Part shown: positions 51,601 to 64,000 of the stretch, piece by piece | How the letters are laid out: every line of letters starts with the position of its first letter | How positions within the stretch are numbered: position 1 is the stretch's first letter | DNA from: Paramecium pentaurelia | Lineage: Eukaryota > Ciliophora > Oligohymenophorea > Peniculida > Parameciidae | Direction: 5' to 3' | NCBI GenBank assembly: GCA_905183005.1 | Contig: CAJJDO010000167.1 | Span: 137,227 to 201,226 of the forward strand | Length of the DNA: 64,000 nt | The notes under the pieces: generated by a model | Seen by the model: only the letters and a program-made list of their open reading frames with translations | Database searches by the model: none | What the model was told of the DNA's origin: nothing | Position numbers and translations under genes: made by a program

Positions 51601-51848
51601 CTTTTGATAATATTTAATTAGATTTTTAAGAATATAATTTTAAGAATCTCCGTTTTTTTAAAATGATTTTAATTAATTGTGAATTTAATAAAGAGTAACT
51701 AAGACAAATTTTACAAACTCTAAATCAATATACAAAGGAAGTTTTTATAGATATTTCTTAATGCTTCGAACGCTTTACAAGAGATGAATAGAGAGACCTG
51801 ATTAGAAGATTAGAACAATAAGGGATAGATGTTGTAATCAAAATTTGA
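48633..51848 (+). CDS. 1,071-aa multi-pass protein with leucine-rich C terminus
   Basis: Intronless frame of 1,072 codons, ATG 48633 (MSQLHFSAVGSLSDPQLDWQ), TGA 51846-51848. The N-terminal third has several membrane segments (IGFQVLIYLLNVLELILTLI; ALLSMMITMAIQTIPQLFIQ). A charged cytoplasmic-looking middle follows, then more membrane segments around residues 500-590 (VFSIFTLIYLTKEY; LLSVILIFTILNTV) and 670-720. The last 300 residues show irregular leucine-rich-repeat spacing (EQLFAKFNYLKLFKTSIINI; HQLEILDITFDNIQLDF; FKNLRFFKMILINCEFNKEQ). The IPQLFIQ-type helix faintly recalls XK-related scramblases, but that is not enough for a call. A 12-A run at about 50987 encodes Lys and keeps frame. Confidence 0.72.
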
Positions 51849-52490
51849 TAATTTAAATATTGTAGCATTAATGCAATTTTATTTGCATATTCTCTTAATT
51901 ATTCTATATAAAATTAAATGTTAAAATAGAAAATAACTTGTTAACTATCTTGAGTTTAAAATAAATAAGAGTTTTTATTTTTTTTAAATAATTTACTCAT
52001 TTTATATATATATGCTTCTTATTTAAGTTTATTGTCTAAAAATCAATTAGAGTATAGTAAAATTAATATTGATATCTGTAGAAAATCAATTATTTCTTTA
52101 TGAAAGTCTGAAGAATAAACTAGTCAACATCAAATTTTTTCTATCATTTATATTTATTATTTTAAGTATAATTTAGAAATCTATCTTTTGTTATAAATTA
52201 TAAAACATAGATTTTATTGTTTCATATTTAAAGCTCAAATTATAAATTTCAAAAATCATTAATAACTATAAATAGGGGGTAAAGAAACTTGAACTCAATT
52301 CATATAAAAACTACCCATATAACATGGTTAAGAAAGAAAATCTTTTTATTTCCACCATAAGGTCTAAAGTAAATTCAATTTGGGTTTTAGAGATTTTTTT
52401 AATAATTAAACACCATCCTATATTTATTCAATAAATTTACCTTTTATTAAATAATTATTGGGATAAATAATTTGATGCAATTTTGATAAT
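51849..52490. other. intergenic, no gene seen
   Basis: About 640 bp between convergent genes. The second half (from 52079) belongs to the repeated assembly block. No coding or RNA signal was recognised. Confidence 0.5.
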
Positions 52491-53131
52491 TCAATATTCC
52501 AATTAGAAGCATTAAATAATTCTAAAAGGTAATTTTGAATATAGGTTCCATAAAGGGAGAGAGTAAATAACATTATTAACAAAAAAAGATATAAGTTATA
52601 CAATTTCACTTTGATCCTAATATTTACTGAATTTATTTTTTATTTCATATGTATTGCAATAATTTTGTATATAAGTGGTTTGATAAGTTATTGTAGAATA
52701 GAGAAATTATTCCTTATATTAATCTTGAAAATAATTCTTTATAACTTTATGCTTTCCTTCTAACTCAAAAATTACTGAACATTCTTTGTAATCTGGAAAT
52801 TTTGGAAAATACTTAATAGGATTTCTTGAAATTCTTTAAATAACCTCCCTCTTACCTGAACTCTAAACCGAAACAAAAGCACTAAAAATTCTTTAAGAAT
52901 AACTAATTTATTTTTCAATCCTATATAATTTTTGGAAGAATTTTTTATAAAGAAAAGTCCATCCACTATTGTTCGTTTAGTTTTGGAAATTCTACTATTA
53001 ATGATTATTTTATTGATATAATTGTATTACTTTTGAACAATAAATGATAGAAACTAATAAAACTTGTATAATATTACGTAAATTAATCATATTTCCATAA
53101 TATAATTTCTAAAATATACAAAACCCATAGC
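52079..53131. repeat. 1,053-bp tandem block, copy 1 (assembly overlap)
   Basis: The block recurs at 53133-54185 (offset 1,054) with the single N at 53132 between copies; no differences were noticed, and both copies encode the same proteins in each frame examined. Confidence 0.9.
52491..53090 (-). CDS. small secreted or membrane-anchored protein (copy in assembly block 1)
   Basis: ATG 53088-53090, TGA 52491-52493, 199 aa, no intron needed. The N terminus MINLRNIIQVLLVSIIYC is a good signal peptide, followed by an Asn/Gln-rich linker and a mixed charged region with a few Cys (YKECSVIFELEGKHKVIKNY; YIQNYCNTYEIKNKF; IIQCFQLEY). The family is not recognised. Because the enclosing block is probably an unmerged contig overlap, this and the copy at 53545-54144 are most likely one real gene. 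An overlapping frame in the same block gives a longer but less protein-like translation and is not favoured. Confidence 0.55.
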
Positions 53132-53132
53132 N

Positions 53133-54185
53133 TAGAAAATCAATTATTTCTTTATGAAAGTCTGAAGAATAAACTAGTCAACATCAAATTTTTTCTATCA
53201 TTTATATTTATTATTTTAAGTATAATTTAGAAATCTATCTTTTGTTATAAATTATAAAACATAGATTTTATTGTTTCATATTTAAAGCTCAAATTATAAA
53301 TTTCAAAAATCATTAATAACTATAAATAGGGGGTAAAGAAACTTGAACTCAATTCATATAAAAACTACCCATATAACATGGTTAAGAAAGAAAATCTTTT
53401 TATTTCCACCATAAGGTCTAAAGTAAATTCAATTTGGGTTTTAGAGATTTTTTTAATAATTAAACACCATCCTATATTTATTCAATAAATTTACCTTTTA
53501 TTAAATAATTATTGGGATAAATAATTTGATGCAATTTTGATAATTCAATATTCCAATTAGAAGCATTAAATAATTCTAAAAGGTAATTTTGAATATAGGT
53601 TCCATAAAGGGAGAGAGTAAATAACATTATTAACAAAAAAAGATATAAGTTATACAATTTCACTTTGATCCTAATATTTACTGAATTTATTTTTTATTTC
53701 ATATGTATTGCAATAATTTTGTATATAAGTGGTTTGATAAGTTATTGTAGAATAGAGAAATTATTCCTTATATTAATCTTGAAAATAATTCTTTATAACT
53801 TTATGCTTTCCTTCTAACTCAAAAATTACTGAACATTCTTTGTAATCTGGAAATTTTGGAAAATACTTAATAGGATTTCTTGAAATTCTTTAAATAACCT
53901 CCCTCTTACCTGAACTCTAAACCGAAACAAAAGCACTAAAAATTCTTTAAGAATAACTAATTTATTTTTCAATCCTATATAATTTTTGGAAGAATTTTTT
54001 ATAAAGAAAAGTCCATCCACTATTGTTCGTTTAGTTTTGGAAATTCTACTATTAATGATTATTTTATTGATATAATTGTATTACTTTTGAACAATAAATG
54101 ATAGAAACTAATAAAACTTGTATAATATTACGTAAATTAATCATATTTCCATAATATAATTTCTAAAATATACAAAACCCATAGC
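53133..54185. repeat. 1,053-bp tandem block, copy 2 (assembly overlap)
   Basis: Second copy of 52079-53131, directly after the N at 53132. Confidence 0.9.
53545..54144 (-). CDS. small secreted or membrane-anchored protein (copy in assembly block 2)
   Basis: ATG 54142-54144, TGA 53545-53547. It gives the same 199-residue translation as the copy at 52491-53090, as expected from the repeated block. Counted as the same gene unless long reads show a true tandem duplication. Confidence 0.5.
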
Positions 54186-54966
54186 AATTCATACCTATAC
54201 TTTTGCTAATGTGATAAGCCTCCCCTCAAAATTAAGAAATGTGAATATCAATAATTTTAAAGTTGATCGGACAACTCAATTCTAAGAGCAATTCAAATAT
54301 ACTTATTAGACAAGTCGCTGAAATGAAACTTCATTAATTAAATAGCTTACGATAAAAGCAATCAATTAGAAGATCAGATCATATTGGTTCGAGATGCTCA
54401 TTACTTCTATCTTCAATCATTTCTATTTATCTTGCCTTAGGATTGACAATAAAGGCTATCCATAAATGTATTCTGCAAATTTTATAAACAGATATTGATT
54501 GATTATTATGATATAGTCTCTTATTATTGCAAAGAATATATTGCACACTCTTCATATTTGATTCATAAAAAAAGAGATAAATAAAATTTTTCAAATTTTT
54601 TATACATGACCTAGTCTTCTAGAAAACGATGAATGAATAACAAAAAATTCTTCTAGTTTTTTTCTCTTTACACCTAGGTAAACTCATTTACAATAGTGAT
54701 CTTTTATATAAATCTAAAATCAACCTTCCATTTAACATTTATTAAAAAATCTCTAGTAATTCTCAAAATTATTTAGTTTTTTTTTCTTTTTTTATTATGA
54801 AAAGGTTAACAGATTTTAGTGATGTTGTTATTTTGTATTTAATGTGTTAGATAAAATTTTGATAAAGCGAGCCTGATTCATAACTTTGAAAAAAAAAATA
54901 TTTTGATTAACTTAAAAGGATGCTTTTTTTTATTTTTGATTAAATCTTATTTTTGATTATTAATTT
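54186..54966. other. intergenic with unresolved coding-like fragments
   Basis: About 780 bp upstream of the second giant gene. A + segment near 54190-54325 (FANVISLPSKLRNVNI; NNFKVDRTTQFQEQFKY) and a minus segment near 54570-54420 (YEECAIYSLQQQETISQQSI) look protein-like but have no clean start and are broken by TGA. They may be exons of a small gene I could not assemble, or remnants. No tRNA is supported. Confidence 0.35.
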
Positions 54967-57900
54967 ATGGTGAGGGGAACTTCTCTTTCTTTAATAATAA
55001 TCATTGCTTTAAGGATAACATTTGAAGCCGTTTTCAAATTATAGCCAAATTACCCTATAAATATATTTGAAATAAAACCAAATCCAATAGAAATATATAA
55101 TACATACTTTGGTATCTGGTTTCAATATCTTCCATTAAGTAATACAACTCAAATTGGAAATATTGGAATTCTAGATAGTAATTGTTTTCATCTTCTACAT
55201 ACAAAAGAATAGAAAACAGAAAGGATAAACTTTTTATTATATTTGTGTCTTGATTACGAGATAAAAACAGTATTTACATACTTATAATTTATTGACAACA
55301 CCGGCTTGGATCATTTTCATAAAATACAAATTAATGAAGAATTTCTTGAATCAAGATGGCAATATATTGGATTTTGTGCGATTCCTGCTTAAAGTAGATT
55401 CAATATTTTTTACTAATTCTCAGGAGAACTTACAAAATAATTTGAAGTATTGGTTAAGTTCCCATTTTATGATGTCTATTTGAATTTAATTTATGGAGGA
55501 GGTTTAATAGTAAATGATAACCAAAAGCTTTAAACATAAATCAACAAAAAATTATCATATTTTCCAGGATTAATTTTGAGGGATGAGTATAAATGTGAAA
55601 TTTCTGTTTGTAAATTATCATATACTAAGATGCCGGGTTATGAAATTAATGGTTGTTATTGTTCTTAAAATAAAAATTCTACTATAATTGACTCAATAAT
55701 TGATAAGCAATAAGAATTTTATTATCTCTCTGAATACAATAATTGTTAAGAATTTCTTCTATCAGGTTGGATTAAAATTGTTGAAACTAAAATTTTTGAA
55801 GATGAATATTATTATCAATTAATTAAACTCTCTGGAAATTTTATTAATCCATAATTAATAGATGATAATTTGTCAGCTTTTACATTAACTTATAAGATAG
55901 CTACTAATGGTAATTAGATTATTGTCACTACTTATAGTTATGTCTTTCCCTTAATAAATATTGATTTTTCAAAAAATCCTAATTTAATTAAAAATATTTT
56001 TGATATAGGTAGTGATATAAAAAGTTGGCATTATTTGTTAGTTTGGAAATAAGAGGCGATAATTTATATTTCAATAACATTTTATGAACAATTTAACATA
56101 GAAAAACTTGAGTTCAACTAAGAGGTGAAATAATTTGGTTCTGTCAAATTTTAATTGCACATAGGAAATAAATTGTAAGTCTCCCAACAATATTTAACAA
56201 TTAAAATATAAGGCTTTAAATTTTATAATTGCCCAAAAACCATCAATCAAATAAAAAATTGTCATCCTACTTGCAAGGAATGTGATGGTCCAACGAAATA
56301 TGATTGTTTATCTTGTTTGGAATCTTCAAATAGAATTTATGTTCCAGATTCTAAGTAATGTATCTGCAAATATGGAACAATGGATCAAGATAATTTTTGT
56401 ATTAGTCATGAAAGTCTCAATATAATTATACTTCCTGATGAAAGTAAAAATAATAAATGTAAATATGGCTATTATGAATAAGATAGTGCTTGTTAAAGAT
56501 GGTATTATTTCTTTGTATTATTCAATTAGTCCCTCTACCATAACTGATAATGTCATCACATGTCTTGAATGCCTATATAATATGAATGATTGGATAAATA
56601 AATTCTGTTGTTTAACTTCATTATATACAGATAATGAAGGAAATATATATCAAAAAAAGGAAGAGATGGTATGTTATAATTCTCCTCCACCTGATGAATC
56701 ATAATTAGATATTTGTCTTGTTGGTTGTGATATTCAAGAAACAAATGTATCTCCAAATCCATCAACTGGCCTAACTATTCTTCATTTATATTGTAGTGCT
56801 CCAAACTTTATCAATTTCGAATAGAAATGTACTCCTTGCCCAATAAAATATTGTTAATATTGCTTTAGTTATTTTGCAAATGATTAAGCAAAAACAACTC
56901 TTGATTAGAATTTTAATTACTTGATTTTTGAAGAAGACATTAGAACAGGATGTGCTTAGTGTTAAAATGGTTTCATTTATAACTTTGAACTAGAATTATG
57001 CATTTTCAAGAGTCCTTCTAATCCAAATTGTGCCAGATCTTATCTTTAATAAGATGGACAAGAAATTTGCACTCTATCAAAATTAGATGATTTTAGCATT
57101 GCTCCAACAATAATAAATTGTTAACAACGCATTTTAAATTGCAAGCAATGCTTCTAAACTCCAGAATTGATATTAAAATGCTAGGTTTGTGAAGATGGTT
57201 ACACAGCATAATCAGGTTCAGGGATTTGCTCTTAATGTAACAATTAAAATTCTAAAATTTGCCTTGAATTGAACTCCAAAGTGTAAGAACCTTGGAAATG
57301 GTTTATTCAAGATTTCAGGATTAAATTTTAGAATCTTACAATTTTTGATAAAACTTATGTAGAAAGAACTGCTATTTTTGTGATGGAATGTAAAGATGGA
57401 TATCAAGTAATTGATACAAATTGCTACAAATATTGTGATGATAATTGTTAAATATGCAAGAAAAATTTTGAAGATTGGAATTTTTTTTCCTGTTAAAAAT
57501 GTGATTCAAACTACTACTAAATACCTAATCGAGTTCAAATTGATGGTAAGTGTATTTAATGTCCTCCTTTATGTTAAATTTGCGAATTAAGATCAATCGA
57601 AGAAATAAAGGTAATAAATCATTTATTAAATAGTAAATTAATCCATATTTTATTTTAACTCCTGAAAACACTATTTTCTCCTATAAGTGCTTAAAAAAAA
57701 TTCCTTTACCAAGAGCTACAATCGATTAATATTCATAATTCGCTTACTATTGTTTTAATGATAACTGCAACTAACTCTTTGAGTACTAGGTACTTTATAA
57801 TTAGAATTTAGGTTAATCAATCTTGTTAGTCTTATTCTTTAGTAGATTTCAACGATATATAGCATTATTCATATTTTAATAATATTGGTTTGAAAGAGAT

Positions 57901-60900
57901 TACTTTAATCTTTCATTTTCATCTTTTTTGCCCTATAATGTAAAAAGAAAATTTTGTAATTTCGAATTATTTTAAAGAAAAAGTGTTTTCGATTTAATAA
58001 GTAAAATTGAGAATTGAGGGAGAGTTTAAACCCATTATTTTTGATACATAATTCAAGATTTAAAATTTTGATTCAATTAGTATTAAAAATGTAAAGTTTC
58101 TTCTTGAAAAATAATTTGAATTGATAATTAGTAACAGAGCTTAATCTTTTGATTTTATGATTACAAACACTAGTTTTTATTCTAATCAATCAACACCCAT
58201 AATATTATAAATCTATGGAGGGAGCATTTAAAATTTTTAGTTATCCAATATTGATATTTTTGATATCAACTTCAAAAATTCGATAATTATTTAAATTAAA
58301 AGTGAGGATTTAGGAGATAGTATTAAGATAAATAATTTGCAAATTTCAAATTGCAAATTAAACAGTACAACTTTGTTGTTTTTCTCAAATTTGAATAGGG
58401 AAATTATAATTGATAATCTAGTGATTAACTCTTGTATATTTAATGCATCATCTGTTATTCAATCAAATATTAGCTTCAGTAATTTTGCAAAAATTATTAT
58501 CAATAATGTCAATATTCAGAATTCTTCTTTTACAGCGTCAAGTTTTATTTATAGTAATGGAAATTCTGATGTAAAAATAACAAAACTTTTACTTTTTCAC
58601 TGTTAAATTATGGCTTCAAGATTTATTTCTTTTAGTAAGAATTTTTTATTTAGTGATATATTATTGGAAGATAATCTGATTTAAGAAACTTAATTTTTAA
58701 TTTAATTATCATCAAATGATAAAAATTCTGAAATAGGAATTCAAAATTTTATAGTTTTAAAGAATAAAATTTTTAGTTCTGCTCTTATCGTTACTGAATA
58801 AAGTTTTGAGTAAAATTAAGTTTATTTCAAATTTAACAATTTTAGATTTGAAGATAACATTCCAATTTCTCAAGAAAATTACTAATATCTTTTTTAAATT
58901 AACTGTCATAATTTATTAATAAAAGATTTCATCTTAAAAAGTACTTTTAATTTTAAGTTTTTTTCTTTATTCTCCACTCCTTATCTGAGATTTGAAAATA
59001 TCATTTATGAAAATTAGTATTAGAAAGAAAAAGTTGCATTTAAATTTGATTGCTACCAAAGTAGTGCAATAAAATCATAGTTATTGTCTGTTTAAGGGTT
59101 TTAGAGAATTAGTTTGGAATAAATAAAAATAATTAATTAATTCAGCACAGACCTCTCAATTATTTCTATACAATCTAATTCTAAGATTATTTTGAATAAA
59201 ATTGAATATATAAGTATTAGTAATGTTTCATTTATTGGAAATATTCTTATAAAATACAGTTAAACTATGTATTTTTCCTTGATTGATATTTATTCTGAAA
59301 TTACTCAAATTGTGACCCTAGAGAATATTGTCTATTAAGAGAATATTTTTCACTAATACTAAATTGATCCATCTCAAAATTCTGCTAGTCTAATGTAGAT
59401 TAATGCAGGTTAAAGTAAAATATCACTTAAAAATATCAGTTGTTCTCACAATGTCTTAACCAATTCTTCAAATTCATTTATATCGATTTCTACATTTGAA
59501 CTTTATATATAAGACTTTTAAACAGTAAATCATAATTATTTAAATTCAGAATTATGGAATCAATATTATTTACTGTAAATTTAGAAAGAATTCAACTAGA
59601 TTCAAATTATTTCTATAATCTAGAATACATTTAAAATAGAATCAATTAGTGGAGCTCTATCAATTTAAGCATCAAAATTGAGTTTTATTAATGGGTTCTT
59701 TAGTAATATTATTGCATCAAGTAGTTTAATTTTCAATATTAATCTATAAGGTGATGGAATTGTGATTATAAAAAATTGTGTTATTGAAAATGCTTAAAGT
59801 TAATTAATCAATACATCTCAAGCTGATGGAGCAATAACAATTAATGCTCAAAAAAGCTTATTATCAGTTGAAATTGAAAATTTAAACTTAAGATACATAT
59901 AAAATAGAATATCATCGTCAATCTTTTCAATCTATCCATCATCTATAAAGAATAACATTTAATTAAAAAATATATATGCTTATAATTGCTTTTCACTTTC
60001 GAATCAATTAATATCTATTGAATTTAATTTTAATAATCCTCAAAAAAGCCAAGTGTCAATATAAAATTTACATCTAATTTAATCTGAAAAAAAATTTATA
60101 AATTATTTATAATCTTTAGGAGGAGTTACCCTTGTAGAAATCTAAAATATTTTAGAAAATAATGCAATAATACATTTAACTGGTGGATTTTTTTCACTTA
60201 AAGGAATTGTGATAGAAGGATTAATATTATCTTCTATTATTAAAATAGTTGATTATAAATAAATCACAATTTCAGATTCCTAGTTTTTCAATATATAAAC
60301 ATTTTATTCATTGCATTTATTAGAATTTTCTTAAATTAATGTGCGATAATCAATTCTGATAATGAACAACATTACAATAAGAAATGTAAATACATTTTAG
60401 GTCAATAAATACCAACTAAATTACTATAGAAATAATCTAAATATTACATATACCAATTAATGTACCTTAATAATTGATTTTGTAAAAATTCCAACTGAAG
60501 GATTAGAATCAATCAATATATTTTTTGAGCAGATGTAATTGAATTCTTAGCAAAAGGGCTCCTTGATTTATTTTAGCAGCTTTAAAAATTAAACTCAAAT
60601 GTTGATAAGAAGATTTTTAATTGAAAATAATGATTGTTAAAATTGTTGGAATGGTTTAATGTTTTTTAATTTGACAGAAATAAAATTTATTAAAATTAAT
60701 GAAATTGCATGTATAAGAAACCTCATTAAAAAACATGGGTGTATATTAGCAATTTCAGATAATAACTTAGATAGATAAATTAAAATGTAAAATTTAAACT
60801 TTATGTTAAATAATGGAACTAAAGGAACAGGAGTATAGGTGTAAAATTTAAGAATTTCTATTCTAAATTCTAGAATAATTAATAATTTTGCATTTGAAAA

Positions 60901-63646
60901 AGGAGGAGGAATATATTTTAATGTAAACTCAAATAGATTTTTACTAAATTAAACATTAATTTGCTAGAATTTAGCCCAAGAAGGAGGTGGTATATTTTTG
61001 TAGGGGAATAGCAGTTTAAATCAAATAAATTTCTTTAAATCACTTAATTTATATAATTTTGCTACTATTTCCTCAAATAATATCAATGAATTACCTTCAC
61101 ATTTAGGCTTATAGATTAATTAGAAAGAAATGCATTCTATGGAATATGTAATTGATAATTAATCAATTTATATTCTAGCACTAAAACCATACAATTTCTT
61201 ATCTTAGAATCATATTAAAAGAACAAATTACCTAATTCTACCAAGTGGTTAAAAAGTATCTAATTTTAAACTATTTAATCCTTAAATTAAAGAATACATT
61301 ACTTTCATAACAGATATTTCTATAATATTTAAAAATAGTATGAATGAAATATAATAAAACTTTCTTAATTCAATATGCAATGTCACTTAAAATGTACTCG
61401 ATATTTAATCACAGTAAATATTAAAAACTAATCAATTTCAAAGTATATCCTTTAGTGCTGAAACAAATAGTTTTAGTTTAGATCAAATAGAATTCAATTT
61501 TGACCCCTATTCATAGAATGATAAAATATATGAAATAATGATTGGTTGCAAAACAGAATACCTAGAAAAAATCTTCTTTTATAAAATGAGGGTCAACATT
61601 TTCTTATGTTAATTAGGAGAATTTTATATATAGGATATTTGTTTAAAATGTTAATCAGATTAGGGATTTTATTCTGTGACTTATAATGCTACAAAATGTT
61701 CCATATTTGATAAAAATAAGTTTGAAGCCATTACATCAAATTAAATTAAACTCAAATCTGGTTACTGGAGACCTAAATATATTTCTGACAATATTGAACT
61801 CTGCTATAAAAACACTAATTAATGTTTGGGTGGTTGGTCTGTAGGTGATGATACTTGCAATATAGGATATATTGGAGGCTTGTGTGAGGAGTGTGATAAA
61901 TTTAATATTAAAGGAGATGGGCAATTCTTTAAAAACTAATAGTAATAGGATTGTTCATAATGCTAAGAGTTTGCAAAAAGGTTATTAGCTTTCTTTTTGA
62001 TAGCAATTTGGTATGATAAATTAATATTTTAGGGCTATGTTCTCAACCTTGTTAACGATAAAAAGCGTTGAAAAATCAAACCTTTTATTTACATAGTTGA
62101 AATTAGGATAAAAATTTGCAGACATATTATTTAACTTAGGCTAAGGTATATAATACATTTATTTAGATCATGTAAGTATTTTACTTAAATTATATTTAAA
62201 TTATTTATGGATATTTTCGCTCATCTTAACATTTAACATTAATTTTTCATTCTCATTAAGTATTATTAAATAATCAACTGACACCTCATTTTTTATGGCT
62301 AATTTTTTTGATTGCTTTATATCTGAATTAGAAGGAATCGAACTAATTTATAGTAAAATTATAGTGACCATATGTTTGCTATTATGTCAAATAATAATAG
62401 TCCAATCAGCATCTTCACTATTACAATTTTTAACATCCTATAAACATAGAGGCAGAATTATCTCCATTACTGTTCTTAATTTATATATTTAAAATTACGC
62501 ATCTTTGATTACCTCGTAAATTTATTATTTAGAATTAGATTCTTTTCTATTTTAGCCGTTAGGAACATTTCTTAAGTTAGCTATATATAAGGTGACGTAT
62601 CATTAATGTATGGAACAAATAATCACTATTAATGGATATTTACATTTATATTGCCTGGATTGTCATTAATAGGATTTATATTACCATTTTCATTATTTAT
62701 TTTCCTTTAATCCAAGAAGCATTAGCTTAACAATTTTAAATATAAAAGGCATTTTGGCCATTTATATAATGAATATACATAAAATAACTATTTTTGGGAA
62801 TGGATAAGATTTTGGAAGAAAATAATTATTATCATAGTTCTCATTAATTTTGATACTCAAATATTATTGAAAGCTTCATTATTCGGATTTTGCTTATAGG
62901 TTTATTAATTTTTTACTGAAAAATATAAACCTTATCTCCTCAATAGATTTAATTCACTAGATCTAAAAACTAGTTAGCTTTGTTCTTGTGCAATATTTTT
63001 AGCAGCTATAAAATACACATGTGATTAGTCATATAATTATTAAATTTCAGCCATCCTTCAAACAATCATACTATTGATTAGTTTAATTTTGAGTTATCCT
63101 TTTGTTAGTGTTATTTTATATGCATATTATAAAAGATTTGAGCCAGATATTTTAAAATTCTTAATTGCAATTCTACATTCCTATAAAAGAAATTCTAAAA
63201 GTATAAAATATTTAAGAAATCATCTCATATAATTAGGGTAAAAAGAGAACAATCTTAAATAAAATTTTATGAAATTAAGATCAGTAGTTAAACAGCAAAT
63301 ATAATAGGAATAGAAAAAGTAAATTGTATATTTTATATCAGGACAATAAAAATTATTAGTAATAAATAAAAAAACACTAATGAACTTGATTTTTAATCAA
63401 AATTAGGAAGAAAAATTTGATATTTTCTTTAAATAGAATTATTAAATAATATCATTCAAATATAAATAGAAATTTTCACAAAAATATTAATTTCACCACA
63501 ATTTTTTTTTAAGTTTTTTTACATTTGTATTGTAATATGATTTCAACAATTCCTTTTTTTTTGAATTCATAGAGTCTAAAGAATAATCACGAATATCTTT
63601 ATTGGGTAACAGACGATATATCGAATTAAAGAGATAGAAAAAGTGA
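54967..63646 (+). CDS. giant Cys-rich, beta-helix-like surface protein with multi-pass C terminus (copy 2)
   Basis: ATG 54967, TGA 63644-63646, introns 56502-56529, 57611-57633, 57790-57811, 62011-62032 and 62516-62538; spliced 2,854 codons exactly. Signal peptide MVRGTSLSLIIIIALRI, then a lectin-like N region with LSGWIKIVETKIFEDEYYYQ and KSWHYLLVWK. A Cys-rich block follows (CHPTCKECDGPTKYDCLSC and many CxxC pairs), then about 1,200 residues of Asn/Ile/Ser-rich beta-helix-like repeats with GGGI motifs (EKGGGIYFNV, QEGGGIFLQG). The second Cys cluster has NQCLGGWSVGDDTC, and about six to eight membrane segments and a long Gln/Lys-rich tail complete it. Domain order and the two C-terminal introns match copy 1 at 9.5-17.9 kb. 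The extracellular role is inferred. Confidence 0.83.
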
Positions 63647-64000
63647 AAAATTAGTTCTAAAATAAATTCAACTGTTTTCTAAAAAATATTGGAGTGTCTC
63701 CTTTTTCTTACTTTGATGTATTGGAAAGAAAAAAAAATAACTCGCTTCAATTTGCCTATTAATTTTTTTTAACTATTTGAGATATTTTGAACTGGGTTTG
63801 GTCAGGACTGGCCATAATACTGCCTCTAGAACTAGGACGCCTGTATTATGATCGGGCTCATAAAAAAGCTGAAAAATAATGTAACCCCCATCTCAATCCC
63901 CTTTTTGAAGTTTTAAAGTTGGGAATAATAGTGAAATACTATTTTTCACAAAAAATATTTTAAAATTTAAATATCAATTTTTTGAATCACAATTTTTTAT
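63647..64000. other. 3' flank with a GC-richer island and inverted repeat
   Basis: The last 350 bp have no coding frame I can support. From about 63790 to 63900 base composition is markedly more GC-rich than the rest of the window and includes a perfect 8-bp inverted repeat (63813-63820 with 63843-63850, 22-nt loop). It could be a structured RNA gene, or simply the start of a different region. Confidence 0.4.

Noticed and set aside
52424..52966. Longer minus-strand frame in the duplicated block (repeated at 53478-54020)
   Set aside because: It is open but Leu/Ile/Lys-rich and lacks an ATG at its start; the overlapping frame has a signal peptide and a proper ATG.
54330..54410. tRNA-like GGTTCGA near 54388
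   Set aside because: No matching acceptor or anticodon stem could be folded around it.

Overview
The window looks like macronuclear DNA from a ciliate of the Paramecium type. Base composition is strongly AT-rich. TAA and TAG occur throughout clearly conserved reading frames and must be read as glutamine, and TGA is the only stop. Introns are tiny (mostly 18-34 nt, usually GTA...TAG). Genes lie on both strands, often only tens of bases apart. Genus is inferred from these traits; nothing here identifies the species. Each gene model was built by reading code 6 and removing short GT-AG introns. For almost every model the spliced length came out as an exact multiple of three.

Layout. 0-9 kb: a truncated membrane protein, a coiled-coil protein, a NUDX14-like Nudix hydrolase, a WD40 protein, a polytopic membrane protein, a stretch with unresolved exons and a small predicted acylated protein. 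9.5-17.9 kb: a giant (2,758 aa) Cys-rich, beta-helix-like surface protein with a multi-pass C terminus. 18-24 kb: B-type cyclin, RFT1, a hypothetical protein, a SET-domain methyltransferase and a Myb-like protein. 24.5-32.2 kb: pecanex-like protein, SPFH/band-7 protein, mitochondrial EF-G2, a second Myb-like protein. 32.9-40 kb: an unusual 862-aa Lys/Ile-rich protein, SWC4/DMAP1, a Rab/Ras-like GTPase, an ABHD17-like hydrolase and a short-chain dehydrogenase. 40-48 kb: PIG-O-like GPI ethanolamine-phosphate transferase, a Cache-type sensor and a paralogue of the 6.3 kb membrane protein. 48.6-54.2 kb: a 1,071-aa membrane/leucine-rich protein and a small secreted protein. 55-63.6 kb: a second giant surface protein (2,853 aa), paralogous to the first.

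Two blocks (1,111 bp at 41.3-43.6 kb and 1,053 bp at 52.1-54.2 kb) occur as apparently identical tandem copies joined by a single N. In the PIG-O gene, collapsing one copy restores an intact 892-codon frame, so these are best read as unmerged contig overlaps and not as biological duplications.

There is no operon-like logic. Functional links are loose: RFT1 and PIG-O both serve ER glycan/GPI assembly, and cyclin, SWC4 and the two Myb-like proteins are nuclear or regulatory. Three paralogous pairs (giant surface proteins, multi-pass membrane proteins, Myb-like proteins) lie in this one window. No tRNA, rRNA, CRISPR array or transposase was recognised.
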